A DNA stretch of 34,740 nt from Pseudomonadota bacterium (GCA_023433925.1 JAEYTO010000027.1:1-34740), one strand, 5' to 3'. Numbered from the stretch's first letter, positions 1 through 7,410 are shown. Program-made: numbers and translations. Notes: generated by a model not told the origin, from the letters alone.

Positions 1-988
1 CCCTGTAGGAGCCGTCCTGGACCTTGGCCAGCCATTGCGGGTTGTCGCGGTACCAGCGCACGGTGCGCTCAAGCCCCTCCTCGAACTCCAGGCTCGGCGC
101 GAAGCCCAGCTCGCGGGCGGCCAGGGAGAAGTCCATGGCGTAGCGCCGGTCGTGGCCGGGGCGGTCCTTGACGAAATGGATGAGTTCCTCGCCCTTGCCC
201 AGCGTCCGCAGCACGGCCTTGACCACGTCGATGTTGGCCCGCTCGGCCGCGCCGCCAAAATTGTACGTCGCGCCCGGGCGGCCCTTGCGCAGGGCCAGGT
301 CCACGCCGCGGCAATGGTCGAGCACCCAGATCCAGTCCCGCACGTTGCGCCCGTCGCCATACACGGGCAGGGGCTCGTCCCGCGAGGCCTTGAGGTACAT
401 GAGCGGGATGAGCTTCTCGGGGAACTGGTGGGGCCCGTAGTTGTTCGAGCAGCGGGTGATGACCACCGGGTAGTCGTAGGTGTGGAAATAGGCCCGGCAG
501 AGCAGGTCGGCCGAGGCCTTGGAAGCCGAGTACGGGCTGTTGGGCGCGAGCGGGGTCTCCTCGGTGAAGGCCGGGTCGCCGGACTCCAGGGAGCCGTAGA
601 CCTCGTCCGTGGACACGTGCACGAAGCGCGGGACGCCGGCCTTGCGGGCGCATTCGAGCAAGGTGTGCGTACCCATGACGTTGGTGCTCAGGAAGGGCGC
701 GGAGTCGTGGATGGAGCGGTCCACGTGGGTTTCGGCGGCGAAGTTGACCACGGCCTCGATGCGCTGCTCGGCGAGCACGCGCGCCACGAGGGAGGCGTCG
801 CCGATGTCCCCGTGCACGAAATGATAGCGCCGGCCGCCGTGGCTGGCCTCGGCCTCGGCAAGGCTCAACCTGTTGCCGGCATAGGTCAGCTTGTCCAGGT
901 TGACCACGACGTCGTCCGTTTCGGCCAGAACCTGCTGCACGTAGTTGGAGCCGATGAAGCCGCAGCCGCCTGTCACGAGAAGTCGCAT
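1..988 (-). CDS. rfbB: dTDP-glucose 4,6-dehydratase (partial, cut by window edge)
   Basis: The minus-strand frame from the ATG at 986-988 is open to base 1, giving 329 codons. The family is about 340 residues, so only the last 10-20 are missing. The N-terminus MRLLVTGGCGFIGSNYV is the Rossmann GxxGxxG motif for NAD. FAAETHVDRSI, STDEVYGSLE and the catalytic YSASKAS (YxxxK) follow, then CSNNYGPHQFPEKLIP, all typical of RfbB. It converts dTDP-glucose to dTDP-4-keto-6-deoxyglucose, the second step of dTDP-rhamnose synthesis for surface polysaccharide, in the cytoplasm. An AAGGGGA lies about 9 bases before the ATG. No other rhamnose gene is visible; partners would lie beyond the left edge. Long open frames on the plus strand here are shadows. 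Confidence 0.96.
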   Translation of the reverse strand, partial: MRLLVTGGCGFIGSNYVQQVLAETDDVVVNLDKLTYAGNRLSLAEAEASHGGRRYHFVHGDIGDASLVARVLAEQRIEAVVNFAAETHVDRSIHDSAPFLSTNVMGTHTLLECARKAGVPRFVHVSTDEVYGSLESGDPAFTEETPLAPNSPYSASKASADLLCRAYFHTYDYPVVITRCSNNYGPHQFPEKLIPLMYLKASRDEPLPVYGDGRNVRDWIWVLDHCRGVDLALRKGRPGATYNFGGAAERANIDVVKAVLRTLGKGEELIHFVKDRPGHDRRYAMDFSLAARELGFAPSLEFEEGLERTVRWYRDNPQWLAKVQDGSYR

Positions 989-1051
989 GTGGGGTTCCCC
1001 TTGGGATGGTCGCCGGCGGCCGGATGATCTTTCCGCGAACCGGTGCCCAGC

Positions 1052-1080
1052 CTTGTACCGGATAGGCCGACCCGGCGCAA
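1052..1080 (-). promoter_or_regulatory. candidate sigma-70 promoter for rfbB
   Basis: On the minus strand TTGCGC (1075-1080) and TACAAG (1052-1057) are separated by 17 bases, about 65 bases upstream of the rfbB ATG. It is a moderate match found by eye and is back to back with the tRNA promoter. Confidence 0.35.
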
Positions 1081-1106
1081 ATTTTTGCGGCGGATGCAAA
1101 AACCAC

Positions 1107-1135
1107 TTGCCAATCCGAAGCGAAGTGTCTAAATA
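1107..1135 (+). promoter_or_regulatory. sigma-70 promoter of tRNA-Val
   Basis: TTGCCA (1107-1112), a 17-base spacer and TAAATA (1130-1135) end 12 bases before the mature tRNA 5' end. That spacing fits a transcript starting just ahead of the tRNA. The surrounding AT content is high for this genome. Confidence 0.75.
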
Positions 1136-1147
1136 CCGTCTCCCTGT

Positions 1148-1223
1148 GGGCGATTAACTCAGCGGTTAGAGTGCCACCTTCACACGGTGGAAGTCCCGAG
1201 TTCAAATCCCGGATCGCCCACCA
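1148..1223 (+). tRNA. tRNA-Val (anticodon CAC)
   Basis: A full cloverleaf can be drawn. The acceptor GGGCGAT (1148-1154) pairs with ATCGCCC (1213-1219), followed by discriminator A and an encoded CCA (1221-1223). The anticodon stem CCACC/GGTGG closes the loop TTCACAC, giving anticodon CAC, which reads the valine codon GTG. The T-loop sequence is TTCAAAT. It stands alone with its own promoter and terminator. Confidence 0.97.
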
Positions 1224-1236
1224 TCCATGAATCCGC

Positions 1237-1273
1237 AGCCCGGAGCCGCCCGACGGTTCCGGGCTTTTGCTTT
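1237..1273 (+). terminator. Rho-independent terminator of tRNA-Val
   Basis: AGCCCGGA (1237-1244) pairs with TCCGGGCT (1258-1265), followed by TTTGCTTT. It lies 14 bases after the tRNA CCA end and before the trmL start, so trmL probably has its own start of transcription or depends on readthrough. Confidence 0.75.
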
Positions 1274-1303
1274 CCAGCGCGCCGCGCCGAGGTCCAGACC
1301 GCC

Positions 1304-1759
1304 ATGGAAATCGTCCTCTACCAGCCCCAGATCCCGCCCAACACCGGGAGCATCGCCCGGCTCTGCGCGGCCACGGATACGCCCCTGCACCTCATCGAGC
1401 CGCTGGGCTTCTCCATCGACGACCGCCATCTCAAGCGGGCCGGGCTCGACTACTGGCCCCATGTCAAGGTGCGCGTGTGGCCGGACTGGCAGGCTTATCT
1501 CGACGGCGCGCGCCCCGAGCGGCTGGTGGCCACCAGCGCCCGCTTGGGCGTCCCGCATCACGAGTTCGCCTTTTCGGCCGGGGACGCGCTCGTGCTGGGG
1601 CCCGAGGCCACGGGCCTGCCCATGCGCATCCTCGATTCCATACCGCTGCACGTGCGTATCCCGATCTGGGGCCAGGTGCGCAGCCTGAACCTGGCCAACG
1701 CCGCGGGCATCCTCCTCTATGAGGCCTATCGCCAGACCGGGGCGCTCCAGGGCCGTTGA
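1304..1759 (+). CDS. trmL: tRNA (cytidine/uridine-34 2'-O)-methyltransferase, SPOUT family
   Basis: The 151-residue protein has the short SpoU/TrmH fold of TrmL (YibK), which uses SAM to methylate the ribose of wobble base 34 in certain leucine tRNAs. Visible family motifs are PQIPPNTGSIARL near the N-terminus, VLGPEATGLP, and IPIWGQVRSLNLANAAGI followed by YEAYRQ, which form the trefoil-knot SAM site. The ATG at 1304 has GAGGTCC about 9 bases upstream and matches the family N-terminus exactly. The frame is open upstream into the tRNA terminator, so longer starts are rejected. It follows a tRNA gene and converges on the TAXI gene with only 4 bases between the two stop codons. Confidence 0.93.
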   Translation: MEIVLYQPQIPPNTGSIARLCAATDTPLHLIEPLGFSIDDRHLKRAGLDYWPHVKVRVWPDWQAYLDGARPERLVATSARLGVPHHEFAFSAGDALVLGPEATGLPMRILDSIPLHVRIPIWGQVRSLNLANAAGILLYEAYRQTGALQGR

Positions 1760-1763
1760 GGCC

Positions 1764-2741
1764 TCACCTGGGGCCGTCGCCCGCGGACATGAGCGCCTGC
1801 TTGCCCCGGATCACGCCCGGATGCAGGGGCAGCGCGTGCCCGCCCTGGGACATCTCCGCCACGGGTCCGGCGGTCTCCACCACCGAAGCCAGGTATTCCA
1901 GCCCGTCCTCGGCGGCCAGCGCGGCAAGGCAGTCGCGCACCACCTGGGCCGGTACGTCCTCCGCCGCGCACAGCCAGGCCGTATCGGCCAAGGTCTGCAC
2001 GGCATTGTCCTGGCCGGGGTAGGTTCCGGCCGGGATGGTCGCCGCCGTGTAGCCGGGGTGGAGCGCGTGGAAGCCCGACTCCCGCGCGGCCGCGTGCAGA
2101 TCGAGGATGCGCAGTCCTTCCTGGCTGGCCAGCTCGGCCAGGTGCATGCTCGGCAGGCCGTCCAGAAGGAAGATCGCGTCCGCGCGGCCCTGGCGCATGG
2201 CCTCGACCGCGTCTTCGTGGCCCAGGTACAGCCTGGTCATGGAGTCCCACAGACCGAGGGCCGAGAACAGGCGCTCGGCCAGGGCGGCCGTGCTCGACTC
2301 CTGGCCGCCCACGCAGACTCGCTTGCCCAGGAGTTCGCGCGCTTGCCGGATGTCCGAGCCGGCGGGAACCACCAACTGCGCCGGCGCCTGGTAGAGCCCC
2401 GCCACGGCATTGGCCCGCTCGTGGTCCGGCGGGCCGTCGCGCCGGGCCGGCGCCAGGCGGACGTCGCCCGCGTGCACGATGGCCAGCGCCAGCTCGCCCC
2501 GGCGCAGTCCCTGGAGGTTGGCCAGGGAGCCTGCCGTGGCTTCGGTGGTGACCTCCAGCCCCTCGATGCGCCGGGATAGGAGCACGGCCAGGGCGCTGGC
2601 CGCATGAGTCATGGCGCTCCCCCGAGGGCCGCCGCCCATGACGAGCCGCAGGCCCACCCCGGCCAGGCTTTCGGACAGGGAGGCCGGCCAGAGCGTCCCC
2701 AAGGCGGCCATTAGCGCCGCCAAAGCCATCGTGCGCAGCAT
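1764..2741 (-). CDS. TAXI-family TRAP transporter solute-binding protein (orphan)
   Basis: This is a 325-residue predicted periplasmic protein. The start MLRTMALAALMAALGTLW is a signal peptide, and the ATG at 2739-2741 has GGAGG 5-6 bases upstream. The mature part begins LRLVMGGGPRGS and continues with ATAGSLANLQGLRRGELALAIVHAGD, the NMT1/TAXI binding-protein pattern. TAXI proteins deliver organic acids or amino acids to a TRAP membrane subunit. No DctQ/DctM-type membrane gene is next to it, so its transporter partner is elsewhere or it acts as a stand-alone sensor. It is transcribed away from the hydrogenase operon, and a CRP-like palindrome lies between them. The substrate cannot be told from sequence. 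Confidence 0.85.
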   Translation of the reverse strand: MLRTMALAALMAALGTLWPASLSESLAGVGLRLVMGGGPRGSAMTHAASALAVLLSRRIEGLEVTTEATAGSLANLQGLRRGELALAIVHAGDVRLAPARRDGPPDHERANAVAGLYQAPAQLVVPAGSDIRQARELLGKRVCVGGQESSTAALAERLFSALGLWDSMTRLYLGHEDAVEAMRQGRADAIFLLDGLPSMHLAELASQEGLRILDLHAAARESGFHALHPGYTAATIPAGTYPGQDNAVQTLADTAWLCAAEDVPAQVVRDCLAALAAEDGLEYLASVVETAGPVAEMSQGGHALPLHPGVIRGKQALMSAGDGPR

Positions 2742-2878
2742 GTCATTCCTCCGCGGCCGAGCGCCTTTCGATCCGTATGCTAGCGGGAAGATCCCGATCA
2801 TGGCGCACTATGGCACATCGCGATCAGGGCGCATATCAGCCGGGAGTCTGAGCTTGGCGGAACCTGACGAGGATCAGA

Positions 2879-2898
2879 ATTGTGATATTAATCACAAT
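2879..2898. promoter_or_regulatory. CRP/FNR-family (HcpR-like) operator palindrome
   Basis: ATTGTGATATTAATCACAAT is an 8+4+8 perfect inverted repeat containing TTGTGA-N6-TCACAA. That is the consensus reported for HcpR, the CRP/FNR-type regulator of sulfate reducers, and is also close to the CRP site. It sits in the divergent gap, 205 bases before hydB and 138 bases before the TAXI gene, and its base composition stands out sharply. Which regulator binds, and which gene it serves, is inference. Confidence 0.8.
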
Positions 2899-2902
2899 AG
2901 TC

Positions 2903-2931
2903 TTGCCGCCTTCCGTTTTTTCGGGAATATT
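2903..2931 (+). promoter_or_regulatory. candidate promoter of the hydrogenase operon
   Basis: TTGCCG (2903-2908) and AATATT (2926-2931) are 17 bases apart. The palindrome centre (2888.5) would lie about 50 bases before the expected start site, a position compatible with activation. The overlapping TATTGT (2928-2933) is an alternative -10. A long leader of about 165 bases precedes hydB. Confidence 0.45.
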
Positions 2932-3102
2932 GTATGGTCCAACGCCAAAGCAGTGTATCGAGTTCGAGTCCGGTCCCGCGATCCAGCGAGGGCGCCGTCG
3001 GACGGGCCGGACGCCGCTCCTTTACACCGCTGGACAATGCCTTACATGACATGTGGCGGAGCCGCCGTCGCGGATCCGCCCCGCACTCGACAGGAGGATC
3101 GC

Positions 3103-4146
3103 ATGTCCGCCTACACGGTCTACGCGGACCAGCTCCCTGGGCTGCTCGCCCGCTGGAGCAGAAAGTACTCCATCCACGCGCCCATGGATATCGGAGACGG
3201 CCTTTACGATTTCCGGCCCTGGCGCGACGGTTGCGAGATCGCCTGGGAGTACGACCTGGCCTACAACAGCCTCAAGCGTTTCCTGCTTCCGCCCAGGGAG
3301 ACCCTGGTCAGCTACGACCTCGGCCAATGCACGGCCAAGCCCGTCTTCGAGGCTCCGGCCCAGCTCCTGTTCGGCGTGCATCCCTATGATTTGCGGGCCA
3401 TGAGCCAGCTCGACCAGCTCATGGAAGCCGGCGCGCCGGACTACTACTATATGCACCGCCGCGAGAACACGGTGGTCATGGCCCTGGAGCCCCTGCGCCT
3501 GGCCAAGACCGCGTTCTGGGGCACGGTGGGCGCCGGCAGGGCCGACCTCGGCTTCGACCTCTACTGGACCAAGATCGGGCCGTCCTCCTTCTTCGTGGAG
3601 GTGGGCACCAGGCGCGGCGAGGAGCTGCTCCTGGCCGACGGCTCCGTGGAGCACGCCACGCCCGGCGAGCGCGAGGCCGCGCGCAGGGCCAAGGACCGCA
3701 TCCTGGCCAAGGCCAGGCGCTCCGGGCTCAAGTTCGACTGGAAGGACATCCCGAGGGTGCTCGGCAAATCCTGGGATTCCCCGCTCTGGGAGCAGCGCTC
3801 CGAGTTTTGTCTGGCCTGCGGCTCGTGCAACACCGTCTGCCCCACGTGCTATTGCTTCGACATTCGCGAGGAGGTCGACGAGAGCCTGGGCAAGGGCACG
3901 CGCTACCGCGTCTGGGACGGCTGCATGCTGCACTCCTTCGCGGCCGTGGCCGGCAACCACAACTTCCGGCGCAAGGCCCTGGAGCGCTTCCGCCACCGGG
4001 CCTATCGCAAGGGCAAGTACATCTTCGACAAGCTGGGCGAGCTGGGCTGCGTGGGCTGCGGCCGCTGCGTGCGCGCCTGCACCGCGGGCATCGCCAATCC
4101 CGTGGAGGTCTTCACGGAGCTGTGGGAGGCGGAAAGGAATGCTTAA
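3103..4146 (+). CDS. hydB: Sulfhydrogenase beta subunit, two-[4Fe-4S] electron-transfer protein (HydB/AsrA-like)
   Basis: The 347-residue soluble protein resembles AsrA of anaerobic sulfite reductase and HydB of group 3b [NiFe] hydrogenases. It passes electrons between the flavin subunit and the hydrogenase core. Cluster motifs are C236-x2-C239-x2-C242-x3-C246 (CLACGSCNTVC), with extra C249 and C251, and C316-x2-C319-x2-C322-x3-C326 (CVGCGRCVRAC). The ATG at 3103 has AGGAGG 5 bases upstream. The frame is open upstream but codes nothing recognisable there. It is the first gene of the order beta-gamma-delta-alpha, the same order as the Pyrococcus hydBGDA operon, and its end overlaps hydG by 8 bases. 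An asr sulfite reductase is less likely because hydrogenase small and large subunits follow. Confidence 0.9.
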   Translation: MSAYTVYADQLPGLLARWSRKYSIHAPMDIGDGLYDFRPWRDGCEIAWEYDLAYNSLKRFLLPPRETLVSYDLGQCTAKPVFEAPAQLLFGVHPYDLRAMSQLDQLMEAGAPDYYYMHRRENTVVMALEPLRLAKTAFWGTVGAGRADLGFDLYWTKIGPSSFFVEVGTRRGEELLLADGSVEHATPGEREAARRAKDRILAKARRSGLKFDWKDIPRVLGKSWDSPLWEQRSEFCLACGSCNTVCPTCYCFDIREEVDESLGKGTRYRVWDGCMLHSFAAVAGNHNFRRKALERFRHRAYRKGKYIFDKLGELGCVGCGRCVRACTAGIANPVEVFTELWEAERNA

Positions 4147-4969
4147 GAAGTTCTCGGCCTATGTGCCCCAGCCCGCGACGCTGGTGGCCAAGGAGCGCCT
4201 CTCGGACTTCGTGACCCTGTTCCGCTTCGCGCGGAACGACGGCCGCCACCTGGCGCACAAGCCCGGACAGTTCATCGTCCTGTCCGCCTACGGGGTGGGC
4301 GAGGCGCCGTTCTCCATCAGCTCGGCGCCGAGCCGCGACGTGGCCGAGTTCGAGCTGGCCGTGCGCAAGATCGGCACCGTGACCACGGCCATGCACAACC
4401 TGCGCGTGGGCGACAAGGTCGGTATCCGCGGCCCCTACGGGAGCTTCTTCCCGGTCCAGGATTTCGTGGGCAAGGACACGCTCTTCGTGGCCGGCGGCCT
4501 GGGCTACATCCCTCTGCGCAGCCTGCTGCACTATCAGCTCAAGCACCGCGAGGAGTTCGGCCGCATCATCGTGCTCGTGGGCTGCCGCAATCCCCAGGAG
4601 CGCATTTTCATCGACCAGATCGAGCAGCTCTCCCACCGTGGCGACGTGGAGGTGCTGGAGAGCGTGGATTGCCCCGACGCGAGCTGGACGGGCAACGTGG
4701 GCGTCATCACGACGCTTCTGCCCAAGATCGCCATCGATCCGGACGCAACCAACGTGGCCATGGTCGGGCCGCCGGTCATGTACCGTTTCGTGCTGGCCGA
4801 GTGCGTGAAGATGGGCATCGACCCGGCGCGCATCTACGTGTCCCTGGAGCGCAAGATGAAGTGCGGCCTGGGCAAGTGCGGCCACTGCCAGATCAACCAC
4901 CTCAACGCGTGCGTGGACGGGCCCGTGTTCCGCTACACGGACATCGCCGCGCTGCCCGAGGCGATCTAG
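4139..4969 (+). CDS. hydG: Sulfhydrogenase gamma subunit, FAD/NAD(P)-binding reductase (HydG/AsrB-like)
   Basis: The 276-residue flavoprotein is of the ferredoxin-NADP reductase / dihydroorotate dehydrogenase electron-transfer type. PFSISSAPS (FAD-binding RxYS-like region), GPYGSFFP and VAGGLGYIPLRSLL (pyridine nucleotide pocket) appear in order. A C-terminal [2Fe-2S] set follows: C242-x4-C247-x2-C250-x7-C258. In group 3b hydrogenases this subunit exchanges electrons with NAD(P)H. The ATG at 4139 lies inside the end of hydB with AAAGGA just ahead, so the two are translationally coupled. The stop TAG at 4967-4969 is part of the CTAG that begins mobile repeat A1. Choice of NADP over NAD cannot be read from the sequence. 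Confidence 0.9.
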   Translation: MLKKFSAYVPQPATLVAKERLSDFVTLFRFARNDGRHLAHKPGQFIVLSAYGVGEAPFSISSAPSRDVAEFELAVRKIGTVTTAMHNLRVGDKVGIRGPYGSFFPVQDFVGKDTLFVAGGLGYIPLRSLLHYQLKHREEFGRIIVLVGCRNPQERIFIDQIEQLSHRGDVEVLESVDCPDASWTGNVGVITTLLPKIAIDPDATNVAMVGPPVMYRFVLAECVKMGIDPARIYVSLERKMKCGLGKCGHCQINHLNACVDGPVFRYTDIAALPEAI

Positions 4970-5095
4970 GGCGGTTTGACCTTGAGACGCTCGCTCCGGC
5001 GTTGACGGCGCAAGTGGATTGCGCCGCCGCCCAACGCGACGGCAAGCCATGCCGACGCATGGCTTGCAGAGCATTTTCAAAAGCAAATGCTCTAA
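4966..5095. repeat. Family A mobile repeat, copy A1 (inside hydrogenase operon)
   Basis: This 130-bp element fills most of the gap between hydG and hydD. Its left end, CTAG plus GGCGGTTTGACCTTGAGACGC, is an imperfect inverted copy of its right end GCATTTTCAAAAGCAAATGCTC. Three hairpins can be drawn: GGCGCAA/TTGCGCC (loop GTGGA), GCAAGCCATGC/GCATGGCTTGC (loop CGAC, 11-bp arms), and GAGCATTT/AAATGCTC (5069-5092). It carries no ORF of its own. Copies A2-A4 share these parts. The first CTAG supplies the hydG stop codon. Confidence 0.88.
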
Positions 5096-5127
5096 TTCCG
5101 ATGGCCGGGCCTTCACAGGAGGAACCC

Positions 5128-5874
5128 ATGGGCGCCAAGCCTAAAGTGGCATTCTACGATTTCGCGGGCTGCGAAGGCGACCAGCTCCAGGTGGCCAACC
5201 TGGAGGAGCGGCTGCTGGACCTGCTCGGCCACGTGGAGGTCGTCAGCTTCCGCGAGGTCATGACCGGCGGGTCCATCGAGCCTTGCGACATCGCCTTCGT
5301 CGAGGGCTCCGTGACCAGGCCCGAGGACGAGGAGCGTCTGCGCAAGGTGCGCGCCAGCTCCGGCTATCTCGTGGCCCTGGGGGCCTGCGCGGCCATAGGC
5401 GGGGTGAACTGCCTCAAGAACTTCATGGAGGCGGACGTCTACCGCGAGCGCGTGTACGGCGCCCAGGGCCGCTGGTTCTCCACCGCCCCGGCCCGGCCCC
5501 TGCGCGCGGTGGTCACGGTTGACGCCGAGATCCCGGGCTGCCCCATCGACAAGAACGAGTTCGCCCGTGTGACCAAGGAGCTTCTGCTCGGCCGCGCGCC
5601 CTGGCTGCCCGACTACCCGGTCTGCGTGGACTGCAAGGCCGCCGGCAACGTATGCCGCTTCGACCTCGGCCGCATGTGCCTGGGAATCATCACCCGCGCC
5701 GGCTGCGGCGCGGCCTGCGTCACCGAAGGCGCGCACTGCTGGGGCTGCCGGGGCATGGCTCCCCAGGCCAATCTGGACGCCGCGCGCCTGATCATGGACC
5801 GCGCCGGCTTCTCCCGCCGGGCCGTCCAGGACCTCTTCCGCTTCTACCTGGGCGACACGAGCGCCGCCCTCTAA
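5128..5874 (+). CDS. hydD: [NiFe] hydrogenase small (delta) subunit, group 3b-like
   Basis: The 248-residue protein carries the iron-sulfur chain next to the NiFe site. It starts at the ATG at 5128 (AGGAGG 7 bases upstream) and has no Tat signal, so it is cytoplasmic. The N-terminal proximal-cluster motif reads F-A-G-C15-E-G-D18-QLQ. In the Pyrococcus homologue, as I recall it, the second position is Cys (CxxC); here it is Asp. The other proximal ligands are C87 (LGACA) and C138 (IPGCP). Eight further cysteines (C166, C169, C176, C184, C193, C197, C204, C207) can hold two more [4Fe-4S] clusters. Unlike the overlapping hydB-hydG pair, it is separated from hydG by 158 bases holding repeat A1. 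hydA follows 29 bases later. Confidence 0.92.
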   Translation: MGAKPKVAFYDFAGCEGDQLQVANLEERLLDLLGHVEVVSFREVMTGGSIEPCDIAFVEGSVTRPEDEERLRKVRASSGYLVALGACAAIGGVNCLKNFMEADVYRERVYGAQGRWFSTAPARPLRAVVTVDAEIPGCPIDKNEFARVTKELLLGRAPWLPDYPVCVDCKAAGNVCRFDLGRMCLGIITRAGCGAACVTEGAHCWGCRGMAPQANLDAARLIMDRAGFSRRAVQDLFRFYLGDTSAAL

Positions 5875-5903
5875 CCGGGCCCTGCCCGCACGGTGAACCG
5901 AGG

Positions 5904-7325
5904 ATGGACAACAAACGCACACGCAAGGACGCCCCGGAGCGAGCCCCGGCCGCCAAGACCGCCGAGGCCCCCGCTGTCCAGCAGACCCAGGCCGCCGGCC
6001 CCAGGAGCATCGACGTGCACCACCTGACCAGGGTGGAGGGCCACGGCAACATCGTGGTGCGCATCGCCGCCGACGGCAGCGTCGAGCAGTGCCGCTGGGA
6101 AGTCAGCGAGGCCCCGCGCTTCTTCGAGGCCATGCTCCTCGGCCGTGGCTACCAGGACGTGCACCATATCACCTCGCGCATCTGCGGCATCTGCTCCATC
6201 GGGCACCAGATCGCCTCGCTGCAAGCCACGGAGCAGGCCCTGGACATCCGCGTCTCGGAGCAGACCCTGGTCCTGCGCAAGCTGGCCCTGCACGCCGAGA
6301 ACCTGCAAAGCCACCTGCTGCACATCGGCTTTCTGGCCCTGCCCGACTACCTGGGCGCGCCCTCGGCCATGCACCTTGCCGAGACGCACCGCGAGGAGGT
6401 CCTGAACCTCATCGCCTGCCGGCGCATGGCCAACGAGTTCAGCAGGCTCGTCTGTGGCCGGACCACGCACCCGCAACGCTTCGTGCCCGGCGGCTTCGCC
6501 AAGCTGCCGAGCGAGGCCGAGCTGCGCCAGCTCAAGGCCATGCTCACCGAGAGCCTGCCGGGAGTGTCGCGCATTGTGGACCTGTGCGCCTCCCTGCGCG
6601 ACAGGCTGCCGGCCTTCGAGCGCCAGACCGAATACATAGCCCTGGCGGCGCCCGGCGAGTACCCGCTCTACTGGGGCCACATCGGCTCCAGCATGGATGA
6701 CCGCCGGCCCGTGGAGCAGTACGGGCAGGTGACCCGCGAGTATCTCGTGCGCCAGTCCACGGCCAAATGGACGAAAAACAAGGCCGATTCGTACATGGTC
6801 GGCGCCCTGGCCCGCCTCAACCTGAACCATGGGCAGCTTTCGGCCGGCGCGCGCAAGGCCGCCGAAACCCTGGGCCTCAAGGCGCCGTGCCACAACCCGT
6901 TCCTCATCACCCTGGCCCAGCTCGTGGAGTGCGTGCATTCGGTGGAGGACTCGCTCAGGCTCATTGACGGCCCGCTCTCCCGAGGCCTGCGGGACGAGCG
7001 CCCGGCGCAGGTCCAGCTCCAGCCCGGCCGAGGCTCCAGCGCCGTGGAGGTGCCGCGCGGCATCCTCTTCCACTCCTATGAATACGACGCGCAGGGCAGG
7101 GTGGTGGCCGCGGACTGCGTCATCCCCACCAACCAGAACCATGCCAACATCCAGAAGGACATGGAGGCCCTGACGCCCAGCCTGACCGGCCTGCCCGACT
7201 CCGAGATCGAGCGGCTGCTGAGCATGCTCGTGCGCGCCTACGATCCGTGCATATCGTGCTCCACGCACATGCTGGAGACCGTGAAGCGCCCCGGCGAAGG
7301 CTTGGTGCGGTTCATCAGGTCATAG
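5904..7325 (+). CDS. hydA: [NiFe] hydrogenase large (alpha) subunit, group 3b-like
   Basis: The 473-residue catalytic subunit binds the NiFe(CN)2CO centre. The L1 motif is R92-I-C94-G-I-C97 with H101. The L2 motif is D447-P-C449-I-S-C452-S-T-H455. R43 and E45 lie in LTRVEGHG. Eighteen residues follow H455; large subunits are normally cut after this His by a dedicated endopeptidase once nickel is inserted, but no such protease or hyp gene is in the window. An Ala/Pro/Gln/Lys-rich N-terminal stretch of about 35 residues precedes the conserved start SIDVHHLTRVEG and makes the protein longer than the roughly 430-residue archaeal homologue. The ATG at 5904 has GAGG closely upstream. Last gene of the operon; a terminator follows. 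Confidence 0.94.
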   Translation: MDNKRTRKDAPERAPAAKTAEAPAVQQTQAAGPRSIDVHHLTRVEGHGNIVVRIAADGSVEQCRWEVSEAPRFFEAMLLGRGYQDVHHITSRICGICSIGHQIASLQATEQALDIRVSEQTLVLRKLALHAENLQSHLLHIGFLALPDYLGAPSAMHLAETHREEVLNLIACRRMANEFSRLVCGRTTHPQRFVPGGFAKLPSEAELRQLKAMLTESLPGVSRIVDLCASLRDRLPAFERQTEYIALAAPGEYPLYWGHIGSSMDDRRPVEQYGQVTREYLVRQSTAKWTKNKADSYMVGALARLNLNHGQLSAGARKAAETLGLKAPCHNPFLITLAQLVECVHSVEDSLRLIDGPLSRGLRDERPAQVQLQPGRGSSAVEVPRGILFHSYEYDAQGRVVAADCVIPTNQNHANIQKDMEALTPSLTGLPDSEIERLLSMLVRAYDPCISCSTHMLETVKRPGEGLVRFIRS

Positions 7326-7363
7326 ACTTGCCCATGGGCCGGCGCTCATAAAGCGCGCTCTTC

Positions 7364-7402
7364 CGGCGTCCCGCAGCGATCAACGGCGGGACGCCGTTTT
7401 TT
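7364..7402 (+). terminator. Rho-independent terminator of the hydrogenase operon
   Basis: CGGCGTCCCGC (7364-7374) and GCGGGACGCCG (7386-7396) form an 11-bp stem followed by six T residues (7397-7402). It lies 38 bases after the hydA stop. Confidence 0.92.
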
Positions 7403-7410
7403 CATTGCCT

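Noticed and set aside
35..1027. A 330-codon plus-strand frame at the window start
   Set aside because: Antisense shadow of rfbB, whose Rossmann and YxxxK motifs are unmistakable on the other strand.
3103..7325. Anaerobic sulfite reductase (asrABC) as the identity of the operon
   Set aside because: The first two genes are AsrA/AsrB-like, but the third and fourth are clear hydrogenase small and large subunits with RICGIC and DPCISCSTH motifs.
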